From assembly GCA_001899855.1 (NCBI GenBank), contig MKWR01000034.1, forward strand, positions 1-41,498: DNA of 41,498 nucleotides. Direction: 5' to 3'. Origin of the DNA: Lysobacterales bacterium 63-13. Lineage in GTDB: Bacteria; Pseudomonadota; Gammaproteobacteria; Xanthomonadales; Rhodanobacteraceae. Below the pieces are notes generated by a model. It had not been told where the DNA came from. It searched no databases and saw only the letters and a program-made list of their open reading frames with translations. A program made the translations under genes and the position numbers. Positions 14,798 to 23,734 of this stretch are shown one piece after another (the first letter of the stretch is position 1; every line of letters begins with the position of its first letter).

Positions 14798-16033
14798 ATG
14801 CAAACCCCAGACAAGCCAAGCGGTGTGACCGAAGGCAATCGCCATCGAGTGCTGCTGCTCACGCTGCTGCTGGGCGGCTACACGATGCTTGGGCCGTTCT
14901 CGATCTCAACGTACATGCCGTTCTTCCCGGAGCTGGCCGAAGGTCTGGCAGCCTCGCCCGATGCGGTGCAGCAGTCATTGAGCGCATATCTGGCCGCCTT
15001 CGGATTCATGTTGCTATTCCATGGGCCGCTGTCAGATGCTTTCGGGCGGCGCCCTGTCATCCTGATCGGCCTGCTCGTGTTTGTGGTCGCGTCGTTCGGC
15101 GCGGCTCTCTCCACGTCGATCGAGGTTTTGGTCGCGTTCCGCGTACTGCAGGGATTGTCAGCCGGGGCCGGGTCGATTGCAGGGCGGGCCGTGGCACGGG
15201 ACCTGTTCGAAGGCGCCCAAGCCCAGCGCCTGTTCTCCCACATCACCATGATCTTCGCGATCGCTCCGGCCGTCGCGCCCGTGTTCGGCGGCTGGCTGCA
15301 CCAGGCCTTCCCATGGCAATCCGTCTTTACGTTCCTGGCCGTGTTCGCCTTGATCCAGCTGATAGCGAGCTACTTTTTCCTGCCCGAATCGCTTGCGCGC
15401 GACCAGCGTGATTCACTCCGTCCGGCAGGGCTCATCAAGCGCTACCTCTCTGTCGGTCGCAACGCGCGGTTCTGGCTCCTGACCCTCGCGCTCAGCGGCA
15501 ACTTCGCTGCGTTCTTTCTCTATATCGCAGCGGCTCCCGAGTTCGTCCGTACGACACTTGGACTTGGGCCGAATCAGTTCGGCTGGTTGTTCATCCCAGC
15601 CATGTCCGGGGTGATGCTCGGAGCCTTCCTGTCCGGTCGCGCTGCCAAGCGGTTTGGGCCGCAACGCACAGTGCGTATGGGCTATGCGGTCATGGCTGTG
15701 GCAGTCGCGCTGAGCGTGGGCTACAACCTCACCCAGCCGCCGAATGTGCCGTGGGCGATAGCCCCGATCGCAATCTACACCACTGGCATGGCGATGGCGA
15801 CGCCCAGCATTACGCTGCTAACGCTGGATCTGTTTAGTTCGATGCGCGGGCTGGTCTCGTCCATGCAAGGCTTTGCACAGACAATGCTGATGACGATCGT
15901 CTCGGCGTTCCTGGCGCCCGCCCTGGCGGGTAGCGGGGCCGCGCTTGCGTGGGGCAACCTCGGCTTGATGGTCGTCGGGGCGGCTGGCTGGATCGCCTAC
16001 GAGTTCGCGAAGCGGCGCCAAGAGCGTGCGTGA
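14798..16033 (+). CDS. Bcr/CflA-type MFS exporter
   Basis: A 411-residue, 12-helix major facilitator of the Bcr/CflA drug-resistance type. The start at the ATG after AAAGGAAG is preferred over an upstream in-frame ATG that would add 25 polar residues. Family features include the loop 2-3 motif GPLSDAFGRRPVIL and RVLQGLSAGAGSIAGRAVARDL in helices 4-5. It would export a small organic compound using the proton gradient. In this context it might remove a toxic product or ligand of the flavoenzyme, but this is speculation. The 231 bp before it contain no clear gene. Confidence 0.88.
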   Translation: MQTPDKPSGVTEGNRHRVLLLTLLLGGYTMLGPFSISTYMPFFPELAEGLAASPDAVQQSLSAYLAAFGFMLLFHGPLSDAFGRRPVILIGLLVFVVASFGAALSTSIEVLVAFRVLQGLSAGAGSIAGRAVARDLFEGAQAQRLFSHITMIFAIAPAVAPVFGGWLHQAFPWQSVFTFLAVFALIQLIASYFFLPESLARDQRDSLRPAGLIKRYLSVGRNARFWLLTLALSGNFAAFFLYIAAAPEFVRTTLGLGPNQFGWLFIPAMSGVMLGAFLSGRAAKRFGPQRTVRMGYAVMAVAVALSVGYNLTQPPNVPWAIAPIAIYTTGMAMATPSITLLTLDLFSSMRGLVSSMQGFAQTMLMTIVSAFLAPALAGSGAALAWGNLGLMVVGAAGWIAYEFAKRRQERA

Positions 16034-16170
16034 AGCCAACGATTGGCCGCACGTACGCATCGCGGCTCGATCAACTAAAGACAGAAGAATGGCGCGTCAT
16101 CGCGCGCCCTCTTCATAATTGCTCGAACAATCAGTGCGTGGCAGCCATTCGGCAGATTTCCCGCAGCGCC

Positions 16171-17232
16171 TCACTTCGTCGCTCGGGTGTGCGGCGTGCT
16201 TTCCTGTGCCCGGCCTTCGGCCGCGTCGACCTCTGCGCGGGGATGTAGGCGGGCGAACACCGCTTCGGTCGCCTCCAGTCGGGCGCGCAGCGTGAGCGCC
16301 TCGGTTTCGGCTTGCTGTCGCTGCCCACGCTCTTGCACCAATACCTCATTCGCGCTTGCCATTTCGACCTGCAGCGCGTCCAACCGATGGGTGTCGTCGG
16401 CCCAGCGTGCCTGCAAGGCGGTGTGTTCGGCGGCCACTAGCCGCAATCCATCCAGCTCCTGCTGCTGCCCTGCAGTGTCTTCGCGAGCCTGGCGCAGGTC
16501 CTGCTCCAGCCGTCCGTTGAGTTCAAGCAGCCGCCCGGCATCACGGTTGAGCTGCAGCAGCTCGTGGTTCTTGGCGGTCAGCGCCTCGTTGGCCTGGCGC
16601 AGGGCGACCTGCAGCTCTTGCAGCTGCTGCTCGTGCCGACGCTGCTCCTGCTCACGCTGATCCTTGACCGAGGTCCGGTAGTGCTCCAGTGCCTCGCGCG
16701 CGTGTTGGTGCTTCTCCTCCAGCGAGCGGGCGTGGGCCTCGTGCTCGGCCACGCGGATGGTTAGCCCGGCAATGCGTTCCTCCAGCTGCCGCACCGTGGT
16801 GTTCGCCTCGGTGAGGGTTTGCCGCACCTGTGCGTGCTCCTCGGTTTCGGCCTGCAGAGCGGTTTCGGTTCGTTGCAGCTGTGTGCTCAATGCGGCGGCC
16901 TCCTGGCGCGAAGCCTCCAGTGCTGTCTCGCGCTCCTGCAGCTGCGCTTGGAAGCGCTCCCGCGCATCGGCAATGGCGGCTTCGGCCTCCTCATGCAGGC
17001 GGGCCGCGAGCCGGCCGACCAGGTCCTGCAGCGCGTCGCTGACGGCGATCTTGGCACCCACGCTTTGGCCGTCCTCTTCCTCCAGCTCCTTGAGGTAGCG
17101 GTGGATCGTGGTCTTCGAGCCGGTGTTACCCAGCGCCACCCGCAAGGCGTCAACAGATGGGTGTTTTCCCTGTGCAAGCAAGCTGCTGCGGGCCTTCTGA
17201 ACATCGGATTTGTACAAGCCGCCTCGCGCCAT
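16171..17232 (-). CDS. TnpT-like coiled-coil DNA-binding protein (KfrA-type N-terminus)
   Basis: A 353-residue protein. The N-terminal DNA-binding part (MARGGLYKSDVQKARSSLLA, then GSKTTIHRYLKELEEE) resembles the KfrA_N domain. From residue 70 to the end it is a continuous coiled coil, rich in Gln, Glu, Arg and Leu. It is divergent from the tyrosine recombinase gene across the core site, as TnpT is from TnpS in Tn4651-type transposons, where TnpT aids cointegrate resolution. The chosen ATG begins the KfrA-like domain; an upstream extension of the frame runs through the core-site DNA and is not believed. Confidence 0.75.
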   Translation of the reverse strand: MARGGLYKSDVQKARSSLLAQGKHPSVDALRVALGNTGSKTTIHRYLKELEEEDGQSVGAKIAVSDALQDLVGRLAARLHEEAEAAIADARERFQAQLQERETALEASRQEAAALSTQLQRTETALQAETEEHAQVRQTLTEANTTVRQLEERIAGLTIRVAEHEAHARSLEEKHQHAREALEHYRTSVKDQREQEQRRHEQQLQELQVALRQANEALTAKNHELLQLNRDAGRLLELNGRLEQDLRQAREDTAGQQQELDGLRLVAAEHTALQARWADDTHRLDALQVEMASANEVLVQERGQRQQAETEALTLRARLEATEAVFARLHPRAEVDAAEGRAQESTPHTRATK

Positions 17233-17259
17233 GACTGTCTCCCGGTTATTTCGTAACGT

Positions 17260-17286
17260 ATTACATACCACGTAATTACATACTAC
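17260..17286. promoter_or_regulatory. Direct repeats, likely binding sites for the TnpT-like protein
   Basis: ATTACATACCAC (17260-17271) and ATTACATACTAC (17275-17286) are near-identical and 15 bp apart, 28 bp upstream of the TnpT-like start. They could be operator or accessory resolution sites. The stretch is strikingly AT-rich against GC-rich neighbours. Confidence 0.5.
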
Positions 17287-17324
17287 AAACAACGCGAGCA
17301 TAATTGAAAAAGGCCGATTTGTTA

Positions 17325-17351
17325 GGCGGGATAATATTGAATTATCCCGCC
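17325..17351. other. Core recombination (res/rst) site
   Basis: A perfect inverted repeat, GGCGGGATAAT (17325-17335) and ATTATCCCGCC (17341-17351), around a 5-base spacer ATTGA. Arms of 11 bp with a short spacer are the form of tyrosine-recombinase core sites, and it lies between the tnpT-like and tnpS-like genes where the rst site of Tn4651 relatives sits. A second, smaller dyad (ACCCCAA/TTGGGGT) follows at once. Confidence 0.7.
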
Positions 17352-17449
17352 TTAACCCCAAAATTGGGGTAGAGTCGGCCCGAAGCGGTACGAAACCGCC
17401 ATCGCAGGCGATTCGTCGGTCCGCAGCGCTGGCAAGCGGGAGCACCACC

Positions 17450-18724
17450 GTGAACACGGTCGAGCAGTACCTGGATGCGGCCACCCGCGCCAACACCGAG
17501 CGCGCGTACGCCGGCGCGACCCGTCACTTCGAGGTCGACTGGGGCGGTCATCTGCCGGCGACCGCCGATCAGGTGGCCCGCTACCTGGCCGCCTACGCGG
17601 GGCAACTCGCACTCAACACGCTCAAGCACCGGCTCGCAGCCTTGGCGCAGTGGCACCACGCACACGGTTTTGCCGACCCCACGCGGGCTCCGGTCGTGCG
17701 CAAGGTGCTCAAGGGCATCCAGACCTTGCACCCGAGCCAGGAGAAGCGGGCCACACCGCTGCAGCTCACGCAGCTGGGCCAGGTGGTGGATTGGCTCGAT
17801 GACGCCGCGGCCACGGCCGGCACGCGCGGCGATCCGGCCGGCCGGCTCCGGCACCTGCGCGATCGAGCCCTGGTGCTGCTGGGCTTCTGGCGCGGCTTCC
17901 GCGGCGACGAACTGGTCCGTCTGCAGGTGCAGGACCTGCGCCTGGTACCCGGCGAAGGCATGACCTGCTTCCTGCCGCACAGCAAGGGCGACCGCCAGCA
18001 CGTCGGCCGGACCTACAAGGTGCCGGCGCTGTCGCGCTGGTGCCCGGTCGCTGCGACTTCGGCCTGGATCGCGGCGGCCGACCTCCACGAGGGTTCGCTG
18101 TTCCGCGCGGTCGACCAGTGGGCCGGAATCGCCGCCACGCCGCTGCACCCCAACAGCCTGGTGCGCCTGCTGCGGCGGATCTTCCGCGAGGCCGGGCTGG
18201 CCTCGCCGGATGACTACAGCAGCCACTCGCTGCGCCGGGGTTTCGCCGGCTGGGCCAACGCCAACGGCTGGGACGTGAAGGCGCTGATGGAGTACGTCGG
18301 CTGGCGCGACGTGAATTCGGCGATGCGCTACCTCGACGGCACCGATCCGTTTGCCCGTCAGCGCATCGAAGCCAGTCTGCCGCCGATCGCGCCCCCGCGC
18401 CTGGCGCTGCCGGCGCCGACGGTCGCACCGGTGCCGAGCACGACAGTAGAAGCGACCATCACACTGACGCGGTTCACCCCGCGCGTGCGCGGCCTGACCA
18501 AGGCCCATCGGTTGATCGAGCAGATTTGCCTGCACCCCCACCAAGCGCAGCGGCTCGACGCCGATGGCACCCGCTACCGCCTGGCGATCGCCGCACCCGA
18601 CGAAGCGGCGCTGGAAGAAACCATCGCGATGCTGCTCGACGAGATGCACCGGATCGCCGACAACCACCAGTGCTTCCTCGTCGTCGCCTTGCGCGACGAA
18701 GCGGGCGGCCGCCATTGGGACTGA
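17450..18724 (+). CDS. TnpS-like tyrosine recombinase (cointegrate resolvase)
   Basis: A 424-residue integrase-family recombinase starting at GTG. An N-terminal SAM-like core-binding domain (TERAYAGATRHFEVDW) is followed by a catalytic domain with R151 (GFRGDEL), K179 (HSKGD), H259 and R262 (HSLRR), W285 in the place of the second histidine, and nucleophile Y294 (MRYLDG). It would resolve cointegrates by recombining the palindromic core site just upstream. About 120 extra residues follow the catalytic tyrosine and may contact the TnpT-like partner. tnpA starts 8 bp after its stop. Confidence 0.9.
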   Translation: MNTVEQYLDAATRANTERAYAGATRHFEVDWGGHLPATADQVARYLAAYAGQLALNTLKHRLAALAQWHHAHGFADPTRAPVVRKVLKGIQTLHPSQEKRATPLQLTQLGQVVDWLDDAAATAGTRGDPAGRLRHLRDRALVLLGFWRGFRGDELVRLQVQDLRLVPGEGMTCFLPHSKGDRQHVGRTYKVPALSRWCPVAATSAWIAAADLHEGSLFRAVDQWAGIAATPLHPNSLVRLLRRIFREAGLASPDDYSSHSLRRGFAGWANANGWDVKALMEYVGWRDVNSAMRYLDGTDPFARQRIEASLPPIAPPRLALPAPTVAPVPSTTVEATITLTRFTPRVRGLTKAHRLIEQICLHPHQAQRLDADGTRYRLAIAAPDEAALEETIAMLLDEMHRIADNHQCFLVVALRDEAGGRHWD

Positions 18725-18731
18725 GTTGCGC

Positions 18732-21725
18732 ATGACGACGTTGCACGAAACCGCCTACCCGCGCCTCAAACCCGATCCCACCGCCAAAGAACTGCAGGAG
18801 ATCTACACGCCCACTGAGGCGGAGCGGCTGTGCGTGGCCGCCATTGCCACCGGCTCGGCCACGCGGTTGGCGCTGCTGCTGCACCTGAAGCTGTTCCAGC
18901 GCCTGGGTTACTTCGCAACGTTGGCCGAGGTGCCCGAACGCATCGTGCAGCACGTCGCTCAGGCGGTGGGAATACGTCGCGTGCCGGCCGATCGATTGGC
19001 GAGCTACGACGCCTCGGGTAGTCAGCGCAAGCACCTGGCCCAGCTGCGCACGTTTCTCAACGTCCGTCCGCTCGATGCCGGCGGTCGCGAGTGGCTCAGC
19101 ACCGTGGCCGAAACGGCGGCGCAGACCAAACACATCGTGCCCGACATCGTGAACGTGATGCTCGAAGAGCTGGTGCATCACCGCTTTGAGCTGCCGGCGT
19201 TCAGCACGCTCGAACGCCTCGCAATCGCCGCCCGCGAACAGGTTCACGACATGCACTACCGCCAGATCGCCGACGCGCTGACGCCGGCGATGCGGGCACT
19301 GATCGACGAGTTGCTGCTGACCCCGCCGGGCAGCCACCATAGCGGCTGGCACGCGCTCAAGCGCGAACCCAAGCGGCCGACCAACAAGGAAGTGCGCCAT
19401 TACCTGCAGCACATCCAGCGGCTACGCACCTTGGCCGAGCAACTGCCGCCGATCAATGTCTCGGTGCCCAAGCTCAAGCAGTTCCGCGCGATGGCCCGCG
19501 CGCTCGATGCCAGCGAGCTGGCCGAACTGGTCCCGGTCAAACGCTACGCACTGGCCGCGATCTTTATCCGTTCGCAATACCGCAAGACGCTCGACGATGC
19601 CGCTGACCTGTTCATCCGGCTGATCCAGAACCTGGAGAACACCGCGCAGCAGAAGCTGATCGCCTATCAGCTCGAACACAGCAAGCGCGCCGATGCGTTG
19701 ATTGGCCAGCTCCGGGAGATCCTGCAGGCCTACCAGGTCGAGGGCACCGACACCCAACGCGTCGACGCGATCGAGGGCGTGCTGGTCGCCGACATCGGCC
19801 TGCTGATGTCCGAGTGCGATGAACACATGGCCTACGCCGGCCGCAACTACCTGCCGTTCCTGCTGGCGCCGTACGGGACATTGCGCCCGCTGCTGTTCAA
19901 CTGCCTGGAGATCATGGGCCTGCGGGCCGCCAGCCAGGACCCGGGCATGGAGCGCATGATCGGCGCCGTACTCGCGCTGCGCAGCCAGCGTCGCGAGGCG
20001 ATCGACGCGGCCGGGCTGGGGCTGGACCTGACCACCGACCTGACCTGGCTGTCGGCCGCCTGGCGCAAGCACGTGCTGCCCAAGGCCTTGGCTGCGGCCA
20101 GCCCCGGCTGGATCCACCGCAAGTACTTTGAGCTGGCGGTGCTGGCGCAGGTCAAGGACGAACTCAAATCCGGCGACCTGTACATTCCGCACGGCGAGCG
20201 CTACGACGACTATCGCGAGCAGCTGGTCGACGAGGCGACGTTCCGGCAGGAACTGGGCGCCTACGGCGAGGTGTCGGGGATCGCCACCGACGCGACGGAC
20301 TTTGTGCAGGGCCTGCGCACGGAGCTGACGACGTTGGCCGATGCCGTCGATGCCCGGTTCCCGGACAACTTGCACGCCAGCGTGGTCGACGGGCGGCTGG
20401 TGCTCAGGCGCCTGCAGGGTGCCCAGGTGACGCAGGCGATTGCCGCGGTGGACAGCGCGATCACCGAACGCCTGCCGCCGACCAGCATCGTCGATGTGCT
20501 GGTTGACACCACCCGCTGGCTGGACCTGCACGTGCACTTCCGCCCGATCGCGGGCACTGACGCGCGGGTCGACGATCTGATGCGGCGAGTGATCACCACG
20601 CTGTTCTGCTACGGCTGCAATCTGGGGCCGACCCAGACCGCACGCTCGGTCAAAGGCTTCAGCCGGCGCCAGATTTCCTGGTTGAACCTGAAGTACGTCA
20701 CCGATGAAACGCTCGACAAGGCGATCGTCGAGGTGATCAACCTGTACAACAAGTTCGAGCTGCCCGGCTATTGGGGCAGCGGCAAGAGCGCCTCGGCCGA
20801 CGGCACCAAGTGGAGCGTGTACGAGCAGAACCTGTTGTCGGAGTACCACATCCGCTACGGCGGCTATGGCGGCATCGGTTATTACCACGTGTCGGACAAG
20901 TACATCGCGTTGTTCAGCCACTTCATCCCGTGCGGCGTGCACGAGGCGGTCTACATCCTCGACGGGCTGCTGGCCAACCGGTCCGACATCCAGCCCGACA
21001 CCGTGCACGGCGACACCCAGGCGCAGAGCTTCCCGGTGTTCGGCTTGGCGCACCTGCTGGGCATCAATCTCATGCCGCGGATCCGCAACATCAAGGACCT
21101 GGTGTTCTCCCGGCCGGAGCCGGGAAGAACCTACCAGAACATCCAGGCGCTATTCGGCGACAGCATCGACTGGAAGCTGATCGAGACCCACCTGCACGAC
21201 ATGCTGCGGGTCGCGATCTCGATCAAAGTGGGCAAGATCACCGCCTCGACGATCCTGCGCCGGCTCGGCACCTACAGCCGCAAGAACAAGCTGTATTGGG
21301 CCTTCCGCGAACTGGGGAAGGCGGTGCGCACGTTGTTCCTGCTGCGCTATATCGACGATGTCGAAGTGCGCAAAACCATCCACGCCGCCACCAACAAGAG
21401 CGAGGAGTTCAACGGCTTCGTCAAGTGGGCGTTCTTCGGCGGCGAGGGCATCATCGCCGAGAACGTCCAGCACGAGCAGCGCAAGATCGTGCGTTACAAC
21501 CAACTGGTGGCCAACCTGGTCATCCTGCACAACGTGGAGCAGATGACCCGCGTGCTGGCGGAGCTGCGGCAGGGCGGCTCTAACATCAGCCCGGAAGTGC
21601 TGGCTGGACTGTCACCGTACCGGACCAGCCATATCAACCGGTTCGGCGACTACACACTGGACCTCAAGCGCGAAGTCGCGCCGATCGATTTCTCTAGGCG
21701 GATTCTGGAGAGCATGGACAGCTAG
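18732..21725 (+). CDS. tnpA: Tn3-family DDE transposase TnpA
   Basis: A 997-residue transposase, a normal size for the family. The catalytic triad falls at D690 (ADGTKWS), D761 (HGDTQAQ) and E891 (NKSEEFNG), close to D689, D765 and E895 of Tn3 TnpA. The family-typical YHVSDKYIALFSHFIPCGVH and GYWGSGKSASADGT segments are present. It performs replicative transposition using the terminal repeats at 5692 and 21798. The ATG used lies just after the recombinase stop; the longer frame upstream overlaps that gene and is rejected. The sequence is intact. Confidence 0.95.
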   Translation: MTTLHETAYPRLKPDPTAKELQEIYTPTEAERLCVAAIATGSATRLALLLHLKLFQRLGYFATLAEVPERIVQHVAQAVGIRRVPADRLASYDASGSQRKHLAQLRTFLNVRPLDAGGREWLSTVAETAAQTKHIVPDIVNVMLEELVHHRFELPAFSTLERLAIAAREQVHDMHYRQIADALTPAMRALIDELLLTPPGSHHSGWHALKREPKRPTNKEVRHYLQHIQRLRTLAEQLPPINVSVPKLKQFRAMARALDASELAELVPVKRYALAAIFIRSQYRKTLDDAADLFIRLIQNLENTAQQKLIAYQLEHSKRADALIGQLREILQAYQVEGTDTQRVDAIEGVLVADIGLLMSECDEHMAYAGRNYLPFLLAPYGTLRPLLFNCLEIMGLRAASQDPGMERMIGAVLALRSQRREAIDAAGLGLDLTTDLTWLSAAWRKHVLPKALAAASPGWIHRKYFELAVLAQVKDELKSGDLYIPHGERYDDYREQLVDEATFRQELGAYGEVSGIATDATDFVQGLRTELTTLADAVDARFPDNLHASVVDGRLVLRRLQGAQVTQAIAAVDSAITERLPPTSIVDVLVDTTRWLDLHVHFRPIAGTDARVDDLMRRVITTLFCYGCNLGPTQTARSVKGFSRRQISWLNLKYVTDETLDKAIVEVINLYNKFELPGYWGSGKSASADGTKWSVYEQNLLSEYHIRYGGYGGIGYYHVSDKYIALFSHFIPCGVHEAVYILDGLLANRSDIQPDTVHGDTQAQSFPVFGLAHLLGINLMPRIRNIKDLVFSRPEPGRTYQNIQALFGDSIDWKLIETHLHDMLRVAISIKVGKITASTILRRLGTYSRKNKLYWAFRELGKAVRTLFLLRYIDDVEVRKTIHAATNKSEEFNGFVKWAFFGGEGIIAENVQHEQRKIVRYNQLVANLVILHNVEQMTRVLAELRQGGSNISPEVLAGLSPYRTSHINRFGDYTLDLKREVAPIDFSRRILESMDS

Positions 21726-21771
21726 GGGAAACAGTCGTTTGAAAACATCAGCTTAGGTAGGATTCGGCCCG

Positions 21772-21798
21772 TTTTTACACGAATCCCTGCCGACCCTC
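21772..21798 (-). repeat. Right terminal inverted repeat of the Tn3-family element
   Basis: Read inwards it is GAGGGTCGGCAGGGATTC, then GTGTAAAAA, matching 26 of 27 bases of the left end. The shared CTAAG further in lies at 21752-21756. Confidence 0.93.
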
Positions 21799-21803
21799 AG
21801 GTT
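21799..21803. repeat. Target-site duplication AGGTT, right copy
   Basis: The second copy of AGGTT. With TT of this copy, the dnaE2 frame resumes as Phe-Pro-Arg-His. Confidence 0.93.
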
Positions 21804-23475
21804 TCCTCGCCACCTGTCTCAACATCCCGGCGGTTTCGTCATCTCCGAGCATCCGCTAAGCACCCTCGTGCCCGTCGAGAACGCAGCGATGGAAGATCGG
21901 ACGGTCATCCAATGGGACAAGGACGATCTGGATACCTTGGGTTTGCTGAAGGTCGACTGCCTTGCCCTCGGCATGCTCACCGCCGTACGCAAAACTCTGG
22001 AGATGCTCAAACGTACGGGGCGTCGCGACCTCACGCTGGCCACCATCCCGGCCGAGGATGCGGCCACGTACGAAATGATTGGCCGCGCCGATACGCTGGG
22101 CGTGTTCCAGATCGAATCGCGCGCGCAAATGTCGATGCTGCCGCGCCTTCGGCCCACGTGCTTCTACGATCTCGTCATCGAGGTCGCCATCGTTCGTCCG
22201 GGGCCCATCCAGGGAGAGATGGTCCATCCGTACCTGCGTCGGCGCCAAGGCTTGGAGCCGGTGGATTACCCGCCGGCCCTGAAGAGCATCTTCGAGCGCA
22301 CGCTGGGCGTCCCGCTCTTTCAAGAGCAGGTCATGCAAATCGCCATCGACGCGGCCGGTTACTCCCCGGGCGATGCCGACCAGCTGCGCCGCTCGATGGC
22401 CGCATGGAAGCGACGCGGCGGACTTGAACCGCATCGGGAACGCCTGACGCAAGGAATGTTGCTGCGCGGCTATTCCGCGGAGTTCGCCGAGAAACTGTTT
22501 CAACAAATCCTTGGATTCGGCAGCTACGGGTTTCCGGAGAGCCACGCGGCGAGCTTCGCGCTCATCACGTACGCTTCCTGCTGGTTGAAGCGGCATGAGC
22601 CGGCCGCATTCACAGCAAGCCTCATCAACAGTCAGCCGCTCGGTTTTTACACGCCCGACCAAATCCTGCAGGACGCCCGCCGCCACGGCATCCAGGTGCT
22701 CCCAGTGGACGTGCGCTACAGCGACTGGGATTGCGCGCTCCAAGCCGACACGCGCGGCGGGAATGAACCCGCCATCCGTCTCGGGTTGCGTCTCATCGCG
22801 GGGTTCGTGGAAGAGGTCGCAAGCGCCATTACCGTGGCGCGCACCGCATCGACGTTCTTCGACGTCGAAGACCTGTGCCGACGCGGCGATCTGGACAAAC
22901 GTCACCGCGACCTGCTAGCCGATGCCGGCGCGTTGCGTGGACTGGTCGGCCACCGGCACCGCGCGCGTTGGGCCATTCAGGGCGTCGAAGCGCAGCGGCC
23001 TCTGTTCGAAGACGTCGCGCCGACGGTGGAAGCACGGGTGACGCTGCCCCCACCGACCGTTGCGGAGGACATGCGCACCGACTACGCGACCACCGGGACG
23101 ACGCTGGGGCCGCATCCCCTGAAGCTGTTGCGCGCGCAGCTTCGCGCGCGCCACTGCCGCAGTTCCGCGGATCTCGCACGCCTGCCGCACGGAACAATGG
23201 TTCGCTACGCCGGACTCGTACGTTTGCGTCAGCGTCCGGAGACGGCGAGCGGCGTTACGTTCGTGACTCTGGAAGACGAGGGCGGCATGGTTAACGCCAT
23301 CGTTTGGCGGGATGTCGCCGATCGGCAGCGTCGCGTGATGCTTGAAAGCCAGCTCATGTGCATCCAGGGGAAGGTCGAACGCAAACAGGGCGTCCAGCAC
23401 CTCATCGCGCAGCGTCTGGAGAACTGGAACGAACTGCTCTCCGGGATGAGAACGCCGTCACGCGATTTTCGATGA
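21802..23475 (+). pseudogene. dnaE2: dnaE2 (imuC) 3' fragment
   Basis: The remaining 557 codons of DnaE2, in phase with the left fragment across one AGGTT (470 + 557 = 1027 residues, normal for ImuC). It opens [20 protein letters not shown] and includes the third catalytic Asp ([11 protein letters not shown]), the fingers region ([11 protein letters not shown]), [15 protein letters not shown], the helix-hairpin region and the C-terminal OB domain ([20 protein letters not shown]). No start signal is evident at the transposon edge, so expression of this part is doubtful. A later M codon at 21868 or internal starts could give a headless product of no clear use. Confidence 0.95.
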
Positions 23476-23734
23476 AACTTCGTAGCCAGCGCTTCGGCGC
23501 GGAACCAATTCAGAGCGGACAATAGTTGGTTTCCCGCCGCCTCCGCTGAGGTCGATGGAGTTGAATGCAAACTTGGCACAATACGGCGTTCGATGCCCGA
23601 GCGGTCGAGGCGCAGCGTCCATCAAATTTTAGCAACCGCTGCTCTTCACAGCCGCGCTGGGCTACTCGAACGCGATCTTTGCTTACGCCACGCCTGACCA
23701 GAGTAAGCCCTGCTCACTTTACTCGGCCAGCCGA

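Larger units (their letters stand above)
5692..21798. mobile_element. Complete 16.1-kb Tn3-family metal/flavoenzyme transposon
   Basis: The element is 16,107 bp long and bounded by inverted terminal repeats with 26 of 27 matching bases and a 5-bp target duplication. The right part is a transposition module: tnpT-like coiled-coil gene, core recombination site, tnpS-like tyrosine recombinase, then tnpA running to 73 bp from the right end. Divergent tnpT and tnpS around a resolution site is the arrangement of the Tn4651-type subgroup. The left 10 kb is cargo: a MerR-controlled metal and redox operon, a Csp3-like protein, a SnoaL-like protein and an MFS exporter. All parts look intact, so it may still be mobile. 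It is inserted in dnaE2 of a larger comM island. Confidence 0.93.

Noticed and set aside
18564-18731. N-terminal extension of tnpA to 18564
   Set aside because: It overlaps the recombinase gene in another frame; the ATG at 18732 gives a normal TnpA start and triad positions matching Tn3.
19422-21053. 543-codon reverse frame under tnpA
   Set aside because: Antisense shadow of the transposase gene, which has its DDE triad and normal length.
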